11,224 nucleotides of DNA, taken from positions 1 to 11,224 of the forward strand of contig JASHVU010000315.1 in NCBI GenBank assembly GCA_030044455.1, read 5' to 3'. Positions 6,928-11,224 of this stretch are shown in pieces (within the stretch, counting starts at the first letter, position 1; every line of letters starts with the position of its first letter). Under the pieces are notes generated by a model, which had not been told where the DNA came from, did not search any database, and saw only the letters and a list, made by a program, of their open reading frames with translations. The translations under genes and the position numbers were made by a program. This DNA comes from Acidobacteriaceae bacterium. Lineage in GTDB: Bacteria; Acidobacteriota; Terriglobia; Terriglobales; Acidobacteriaceae.

Positions 6928-7974
6928 ATGAACCAAACCGCTGCACAACTGCTTTCCACCTCGTATCCCGATGAGTTCACGCCAGGTGCGCAATCGGCCG
7001 TATCCACCTGCCTGCGCATTCTGCCCGAAGAAAGAGTGACGCTCATCGCCGATCGCTCAACCGAAGTCATCGCCGCATCGCTCGCCCGCCAGCTCGCCGC
7101 ACGCGGTTGCGAGTGGAACGCTTTCTTACTTGAAGATCTGGCATCGCGCCCGCTCGTCGATATGCCCGAAGCAGTGCTCGCCGACATGGAGAATTCGCAG
7201 GTCTCCATCTTTGCCGTGCAGGTGCAGCCTAATGAGCTGCACTCACGCATGCAAATGACTGACGTGGTGAATCGCCGCCATATGCGTCACGCGCATATGG
7301 TCAACATCACGCCCGAGGTCATGTGCCAGGGCATGAGAGCCGATTTCGACCTCGTCGACCGGCTCTCTCAACAGGTGCTTGATCGCGTGCGCCGCGCTCG
7401 CCGCATTCGCGCCACCACCACCGCCGGAACCGATATTACCGCCGAGATGAATCCCGGCTACAAGTGGTTCAAGACCTCCGGCATTATCTCGCCTGAAAAG
7501 TGGGGTAACCTGCCCGGCGGCGAGTGTTTTACCGCCCCCGGCGAAGTGAACGGCACCTTCGTTGTTGATGGCGTGGTGGGCGACTGGCTGTGCGCGCGCT
7601 ATGGCCTGCTCGCCGAGGCGCCTCTGACCATCGAGATTGCGGGCAATCGTATCGTTCGCTGCGCGAGCCAGAACAAGCAGCTCGAAAGCGACTTCTGGGC
7701 CTACACGCATACTGACGAAAACTCCGACCGTGTGGGCGAGTTTGCCATCGGCACCAATCTCGGCATTGAGCGCGTCATCGGCAACATTCTCCAGGATGAA
7801 AAGTTTCCCGGCATCCACATCGCCTTCGGCAATCCCTATGGCGAACACACCGGCGCTCCATGGACCTCGGGCACGCACATCGACGTCGTCGGCCTGGGCT
7901 TCAACATCTGGCTCGAGTCCGAATCCGGTGAAGAGCAGATCATGCGCGAGGGCCGGTTTCTTATCGCGGCATGA
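6928..7974 (+). CDS. M29-like metallo-aminopeptidase (AmpS/AmpT type)
   Basis: This 348-residue protein resembles the M29 aminopeptidases (thermophilic aminopeptidase T/AmpS, COG2309 type), which remove N-terminal residues from peptides using two metal ions. All the family's key residues are visible in order: E199 in NLPGGECFTAP, E271 in GEFAIGTN, H297 in IHIAFG, Y304 in NPYGEH, and H317/D319 in THIDVV. The spacing is close to that of the characterised enzymes, except for a shorter loop between Y304 and H317. No signal peptide is seen, so it is probably cytoplasmic. At about 348 residues it is shorter than the usual ~400, mostly at the N-terminus. A frame-consistent TTG at 6916 would add four residues. 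AGGGGAG at 6907-6913 is too close to that TTG and rather far (14 nt) from the ATG, so the start is a close choice. It is followed 52 bp later by the aldo/keto reductase and is probably co-transcribed. Confidence 0.88.
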   Translation: MNQTAAQLLSTSYPDEFTPGAQSAVSTCLRILPEERVTLIADRSTEVIAASLARQLAARGCEWNAFLLEDLASRPLVDMPEAVLADMENSQVSIFAVQVQPNELHSRMQMTDVVNRRHMRHAHMVNITPEVMCQGMRADFDLVDRLSQQVLDRVRRARRIRATTTAGTDITAEMNPGYKWFKTSGIISPEKWGNLPGGECFTAPGEVNGTFVVDGVVGDWLCARYGLLAEAPLTIEIAGNRIVRCASQNKQLESDFWAYTHTDENSDRVGEFAIGTNLGIERVIGNILQDEKFPGIHIAFGNPYGEHTGAPWTSGTHIDVVGLGFNIWLESESGEEQIMREGRFLIAA

Positions 7975-8026
7975 TGCGGAACTGACTGCGAGTCTCACTG
8001 CGCCCCAGTTCATCTAATCTGAACGT

Positions 8027-9004
8027 ATGAGCGCTATTGGAACACCAAAATTGCGCACCCTCGGTAACTCTGACCTTCAACTCACCTCCATCGGTTTTGG
8101 TGCCTGGGCGATCGGCGGTGGCAACTGGAAGTTTGCCTGGGGAGCGCAGGATGATAACGAATCAATCGCCGCAATCCGCCGCGCGCTCGACCTGGGAATC
8201 AATTGGATCGACACCGCCGCGGTTTACGGTCTCGGCCACTCTGAAGAGATCGTTGCCAAAGCCGTGAAAGGCTCAGCCCCCCGGCCATACATCTTTACCA
8301 AGTGCTCCCGTCGCTGGGGTCCTGATGGCTCAATCTCGAGCATTCTCAAGCCCGGCTCCCTCGAGCAGGAACTCGACGACTCACTCCGTCGCCTGGGTGT
8401 CGAAACTATCGATCTTTACCAGATCCATTGGCCCGCGCCCGAAGACGACATCGAAGCCGCGGTTGAAGCTCTCTCTCACTTCCGAGAGCAGGGCAAGATT
8501 CGCTGGATCGGTGTTTCAAACTTCAACATCGAACAGATGAAACGCGCACAGATGATTGCACCCATCACCAGCCTGCAGCCGCCTTATTCCATGTTGCGCC
8601 GCGCCGTTGAGTCCGCGATTCTGCCCTACGCGCATCAGAATGGTATCGGAGTCATCAACTATTCCCCCATGCTCTCCGGAATGCTCACCGGCAAAATGAC
8701 GGCGGAGCGCGTGGCTGCCATGCCGGCCAACGACTGGCGCCGCAACAACGTCGAGTTCAACGAGCCTCGACTAAGCCGCAACCTGCGACTGGTGGAATTG
8801 CTGCGCGAGATCGGTTCCGGCCATGGTGTCACTCCCGGTGTAATTGCAGTAGCCTGGACGCTGCACAATCCCGCCATTACCGCAGCGATCGTTGGCGGAC
8901 GCAGCGCTAAGCAGGTTGAGGAACTGGCTTCGGCTCTCGATCTCCGGCTGGGCGAGGAGGAGTTCCAGAAGATCAACGCATTTCTTGTTGCGGAAGACGC
9001 CTGA
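8027..9004 (+). CDS. Aldo/keto reductase
   Basis: This 325-residue TIM-barrel oxidoreductase uses NAD(P)H to interconvert carbonyls and alcohols. The catalytic tetrad is complete: D62 and Y67 (IDTAAVYGLGHSE), K92 (YIFTKCS) and H134 (DLYQIHWPAP). The GVSNFN strand follows at about residues 162-167. The C-terminal cofactor region includes AWTLHNPAITAAIVGGRSAKQVEE, as in the large group of bacterial AKRs related to YhdN/general-stress enzymes. The natural substrate cannot be told from sequence. The start ATG has no clear ribosome site; it lies 52 bp after the aminopeptidase stop in the same direction. Transcription ends at the strong terminator 58 bp downstream. The protein should be cytoplasmic. 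Confidence 0.94.
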   Translation: MSAIGTPKLRTLGNSDLQLTSIGFGAWAIGGGNWKFAWGAQDDNESIAAIRRALDLGINWIDTAAVYGLGHSEEIVAKAVKGSAPRPYIFTKCSRRWGPDGSISSILKPGSLEQELDDSLRRLGVETIDLYQIHWPAPEDDIEAAVEALSHFREQGKIRWIGVSNFNIEQMKRAQMIAPITSLQPPYSMLRRAVESAILPYAHQNGIGVINYSPMLSGMLTGKMTAERVAAMPANDWRRNNVEFNEPRLSRNLRLVELLREIGSGHGVTPGVIAVAWTLHNPAITAAIVGGRSAKQVEELASALDLRLGEEEFQKINAFLVAEDA

Positions 9005-9061
9005 GGGATCCTCGCGGCGCATTTTCGTCAAATGGGCTCGCGCGTTCCATATTTCAGGCAA

Positions 9062-9095
9062 ACAAAACCCCGGCCACACTTGGCCGGGGTTTTGT
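9062..9095. terminator. Bidirectional rho-independent terminator
   Basis: ACAAAACCCCGGCCA (9062-9076) pairs perfectly with TGGCCGGGGTTTTGT (9081-9095) around the loop cact, giving a 15-bp stem. The GC core is flanked by A4 on the left and T4 on the right, so it can end transcripts from both sides. It lies between the convergent aldo/keto reductase stop (9004) and the stop of the leftward small membrane protein (9113). Confidence 0.93.
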
Positions 9096-9112
9096 ATCGT
9101 AAGAATCCAGAA

Positions 9113-9631
9113 CTACATGGCTGCCACAAAATCCGGAACCATCACTGCTGCGTGATCCTGCAGCAGAGTTGTCATGCGGGCTGCCATTCCTGTGTACATT
9201 GAGGCGGCTCGGAAAGCGTTGATCCTGACGCCTTCACTGGCCTGCGTAAAGGCATACTGTGCAAGCGCCATCAGAACGCAAACCCGAATCTGCATCGCGT
9301 CGCTGTGCAGCGTCTCAATCAAAAGGCGGTCGACGCCTTCACAGTTTCTGGCAGCATAATCTGCCATTTGCAGCATCACGCGGGCATTCTGATGCATCAC
9401 CCACAGGCCCTTGGGCCCGTCCATGCGCTGCCAGGCATCCTCAGGAGTCGCGCTCAGACCTTCCCTCCACAGGAAGTTCTCGCTTAATTCCCGCGCACTC
9501 CAGTCAGGTCGTAGCTTGGCCAGAAGCGATTCCCAAGTTTCAGAATTGCGCCGGCGCACACTTGATCGCCAGTGACCAAGGTAGAAAGCAATGGCTGCTA
9601 TCGCCGCAATTTCAACCAAAGGCAAAATCAT
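9113..9631 (-). CDS. Hypothetical membrane-anchored protein
   Basis: I do not recognise this 172-residue protein. Residues about 2-20 (ILPLVEIAAIAAIAFYLGH) form a single membrane segment. A basic stretch (WRSSVRRR) follows, which by the positive-inside rule puts the remaining ~145 residues in the cytoplasm. That part is predicted helical and rich in Ala, Met and Arg, with short amphipathic stretches such as VMLQMADYAARNCEGVDRLLIETL and VCVLMALAQYAF. No catalytic motif is visible. The ATG is well supported by AAAGGA about 7 nt upstream. It stands alone on the minus strand: its 3' end meets the bidirectional terminator, and its upstream region carries a palindromic AT-rich site. Confidence 0.8.
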   Translation of the reverse strand: MILPLVEIAAIAAIAFYLGHWRSSVRRRNSETWESLLAKLRPDWSARELSENFLWREGLSATPEDAWQRMDGPKGLWVMHQNARVMLQMADYAARNCEGVDRLLIETLHSDAMQIRVCVLMALAQYAFTQASEGVRINAFRAASMYTGMAARMTTLLQDHAAVMVPDFVAAM

Positions 9632-9699
9632 TGGTGATTCCTTTTATCGAGCTCTGGTAACCCATATAGGCGCGTCCCGAGAGCTGGAATCGCAATTAA

Positions 9700-9717
9700 G
9701 TTACTATTACTAGTAAC
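9700..9717. promoter_or_regulatory. Possible operator palindrome upstream of the 9631 gene
   Basis: GTTACT (9700-9705), ATTACT (9706-9711), AGTAAC (9712-9717): the outer sixmers are exact inverted repeats, the middle one is a near-direct copy, and TTACTAGTAA (9708-9717 less the last base) is itself palindromic. The site is AT-rich in a GC-rich region and lies about 70 bp upstream of the leftward ATG at 9631. This is typical of MarR/HxlR/PadR-type operators, but no such regulator is encoded in the window. Confidence 0.4.
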
Positions 9718-9838
9718 AGAAAACTCTTACAAAAACCACAAAAAAATCGCCGCAACGTGCTCCTTTTGTGTCATTTCGGGCCAATCGAAGGGACAATGCA
9801 CCAAAGTAACCCCCAACGGCTTCAGAGTGCGAAACACG

Positions 9839-10654
9839 TCATAAGTTCCTGTCGGACCTCGACTTGCCAGGTGACGGACTGGTAAGTGCGATTCTCGAGC
9901 TGCGCGCGGATCCCGCCACTGCCAGCAACAGCCCCTGCATTTGCGGGCTGAATTCGCGCCGTTCAACTTGCTTTTGTGCGAAACTGAACGCCCAATACGC
10001 CAGCGATGCTATATAAGCCGCCACCTTCATTTGGTCGAGTTCACGATAATGATTCAAGCCGCCTACATGGGACTGAAACGCGGCGATCGCGACGGCGACC
10101 AACGAGTAAAAACCGAGACCCGTTGCGATTTGCAATTCGCGGTCGCGCCAGCCTATCGAGAGTAATTGACTGCATCCGGCCAGAACCAGGAAGAAGAGAA
10201 CTCTCAACAGCGAGTCCATCTGCATAAACCGGCCCATAAAATCCCACTGCGCATGCCACTGCGCCGGGATATGGGAAAATGCCGGATTCTTGATGAATGG
10301 CCAGATGATGGCGCCGGCAAAGCCGATGATGCCGGCCAGGAACCAAACGGTGTACTTCGGAAGTGACGCCCGAAATGGGCGGAAAATCGACCAGGCCAGC
10401 TCTACCAGCACACAGAATTGAAGCGTCGAGTCAACGATGTTGCTGATGAAATAAGTGTTGAAATATGCCGTGGGTGCTTGGTACAGCACCAGGTAGCTTA
10501 CACCGTCATCGAGCAGCGACCACACACTGTAAGCGCAGAACAGAGGCAAAGTTCGCCAAGCGCGCCTATAGAACAGCAGTGCGATGACTGCGATCTCTCC
10601 GGCAATCCCCGCGAACGATAATACAGAGTTCACCCACGCCACCAGAGCTCTCAC
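9839..10654 (-). CDS. Polytopic integral membrane protein of unknown function
   Basis: This 271-residue protein has about six to seven hydrophobic segments: roughly residues 8-28, 36-58, 66-90, 101-122, 147-168, 175-195 and 209-227. They are followed by a cytoplasmic-looking tail containing VERREFSPQMQGLLLAVAGSARSSR. I recall similar tails in uncharacterised Acidobacteriota membrane proteins, but I cannot name a family. No transport or enzyme motif is evident. The segment between about residues 122 and 147 is rich in Trp and His (PAQWHAQWDFMGRFMQMD), which could be a loop of interest. The GTG at 10654 opens the frame. A second GTG at 10642 has AGGTGAG about 7 nt upstream and may be the real start, shortening the protein by four residues. 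It lies 133 bp downstream of the repeat-protein gene and 207 bp upstream of the small membrane-anchored protein, all leftward. Confidence 0.82.
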   Translation of the reverse strand: MRALVAWVNSVLSFAGIAGEIAVIALLFYRRAWRTLPLFCAYSVWSLLDDGVSYLVLYQAPTAYFNTYFISNIVDSTLQFCVLVELAWSIFRPFRASLPKYTVWFLAGIIGFAGAIIWPFIKNPAFSHIPAQWHAQWDFMGRFMQMDSLLRVLFFLVLAGCSQLLSIGWRDRELQIATGLGFYSLVAVAIAAFQSHVGGLNHYRELDQMKVAAYIASLAYWAFSFAQKQVERREFSPQMQGLLLAVAGSARSSRIALTSPSPGKSRSDRNL

Positions 10655-10787
10655 CTACGCCCCACATAGGGGTATCTTGAGATTACCATTCCATCAACCG
10701 AGGTGACTCTCCCACCAAGTTGTTACGCGACATTTCTCGTATTGGAATGGAACTGCGACAGCGGCGACGTCCACCTTGGGACTCCGA

Positions 10788-11162
10788 TTAGGCCAAGTTT
10801 CCAGATCCTGGAGGGTACGGCGGCAGCGGCGAGGTCGGTCCGGCAAACGCAATCACATTACCCGATCCCGGAGGGTACGGAGGCAGAGGCGAGGTTGGCC
10901 CGGCAACTGCAACCACATTACCTGATCCCGGAGGGTACGGAGGCAGCGGCGAGGTCGGTCCGGCAAACGCAATCACATTACCTGATCCCGGAGGGTACGG
11001 AGGCAGTGGCGAGGTCGGTCCGGCTAACGCAACCACATTACCGGATCCCGGAGGGTACGGCGGTAACGGCGAGGTGGGCCCTGCCAGTGCAGAGGCGGCG
11101 ACGAAAACACCAAAACTTGCGATAAGAACTGTCGTGCGAATTCTTACAAAACTAGCCAGCAT
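10788..11162 (-). CDS. Secreted proline-rich tandem-repeat protein (5 x 20 residues)
   Basis: This 124-residue protein has a clear signal peptide (hydrophobic core about residues 11-23, cleavage after S-A-L-A27). The rest is five tandem units of GPTSPLPPYPPGSGN plus a variable hydrophobic tail: VVALA, VIAFA, VVAVA, VIAFA and finally LA. ATG at 11162 is chosen because AAGGAG lies 10 nt upstream; the frame extends to a TTG at 11192 without support. The coding sense is supported by the DNA. Within the PLP part of the units the codons vary only synonymously (CCG/CCT/CCA, CTG/TTA), so the protein rather than the DNA is conserved. I know of no function. A structural or cell-surface proline-rich protein, or a multi-copy peptide precursor, are both possible. 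It is the first of three leftward genes at the right edge. Confidence 0.82.
   Translation of the reverse strand: MLASFVRIRTTVLIASFGVFVAASALAGPTSPLPPYPPGSGNVVALAGPTSPLPPYPPGSGNVIAFAGPTSPLPPYPPGSGNVVAVAGPTSPLPPYPPGSGNVIAFAGPTSPLPPYPPGSGNLA
10801..11100. repeat. Five 60-bp tandem repeats inside the secreted protein gene
   Basis: Five head-to-tail 60-bp copies start at 10801, 10861, 10921, 10981 and 11041. Copies 1 and 3 differ at only 3 positions, copies 3 and 4 at 3, and copies 2 and 3 at about 7. The fifth (signal-proximal) copy diverges at its right end, where it merges into the signal-peptide coding region. The array keeps the reading frame (20 codons per unit). The opposite strand is also open through the array but yields only a composition-driven Arg/Glu-rich shadow. 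Confidence 0.95.
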
Positions 11163-11178
11163 TGAGAGATATCTCCTT

Positions 11179-11195
11179 AGTTTGAAAAACAAACT
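11179..11195. promoter_or_regulatory. Leader hairpin next to the ribosome site of the repeat-protein gene
   Basis: AGTTTG (11179-11184) and CAAACT (11190-11195) pair around an A5 loop (U5 in the leftward transcript). The stem abuts the AAGGAG ribosome site (complement at 11173-11178) of the repeat-protein gene. It would fold in the 5' leader and could influence ribosome access. A second weak inverted repeat (TAACC…GGTTA) lies at 11209-11224. Confidence 0.4.
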
Positions 11196-11224
11196 TTAGT
11201 GGTAAGAGTAACCCAAATTGGTTA

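Noticed and set aside
9727..9966. Minus-strand open frame of 79 codons overlapping the 3' end of the membrane-protein gene
   Set aside because: Its last part reads like protein, but half of it overlaps the better-supported membrane protein in another frame. It has no ribosome site and no recognisable motif.
10660..10672. CCCCacataGGGG inverted repeat just upstream of the membrane-protein start
   Set aside because: The 4-bp stem is too weak to call, although its closeness to the ambiguous GTG start was noted.
10755..10790. Possible degenerate sixth repeat just beyond the stop of the repeat-protein gene
   Set aside because: Only a short GC-rich stretch (gcgacagcggcgacgtcc) resembles the unit, and it is out of register with the 60-bp period. 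Chance similarity is likely.
10703..11125. Plus-strand 140-codon open frame with 20-residue repeats antisense to the proline-rich protein
   Set aside because: It is open only because the 60-bp unit lacks stops on that strand. It has no signal peptide or ribosome site, and the silent-site pattern supports coding on the minus strand.

Overview
The window is a high-GC bacterial chromosome segment with ten genes I can support. It most resembles Acidobacteriota (class Terriglobia). That placement is inference from gene content: an adjacent DUF2844/DUF3443 exported pair, a stand-alone MEDS protein, a YbdK-type carboxylate-amine ligase, and a dispersed 'tcctgagcg…cgaaggacctgcgg' intergenic repeat. 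No rRNA, tRNA, CRISPR array, transposase or phage gene is visible.

Layout. Positions 1-492 hold no convincing gene but contain two short direct-repeat systems and a very G-rich tract. A CPBP-family membrane protease (493-1548, +) converges on a small catalase-like haem peroxidase (1577-2521, -). The peroxidase is divergent from a YbdK/GCS2 carboxylate-amine ligase (2706-3812, +) across a 184-bp shared control region with a palindrome. A REP-like hairpin repeat (3897-3962) follows. Next come three leftward genes: a MEDS-domain protein (3996-4634), a DUF3443 lipoprotein (4750-6060) and a DUF2844 secreted protein (6109-6606, possibly starting at 6729). The last two look like one transcription unit, DUF2844 first. 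Rightward lie an M29-like metallo-aminopeptidase (6928-7974) and an aldo/keto reductase (8027-9004), closed by a strong bidirectional terminator at 9062-9095. The right end is leftward: a small membrane-anchored protein (9113-9631), a polytopic membrane protein (9839-10654) and a secreted proline-rich protein made of five 20-residue repeats (10788-11162).

Functional reading. The peroxidase and the gamma-glutamyl-ligase-like enzyme could share a redox role, but only their position suggests it. Two regions deserve most attention. The DUF3443 lipoprotein carries, in order and at near-pepsin spacing, two Asp-[TS]-Gly-Ser motifs, a flap-like Tyr/Trp segment, an 'NGILGVG' segment and a C-terminal lobe motif, so it may be a lipid-anchored pepsin-like protease. 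The last gene encodes tandem repeats that each end in an A-X-A|GPTS junction matching its own signal-peptide cleavage site, which raises the speculative idea of a multi-copy peptide precursor.

Several starts given here are shorter than the longest open frame because a Shine-Dalgarno sequence or signal peptide supports the internal start. The reasons are given per gene.
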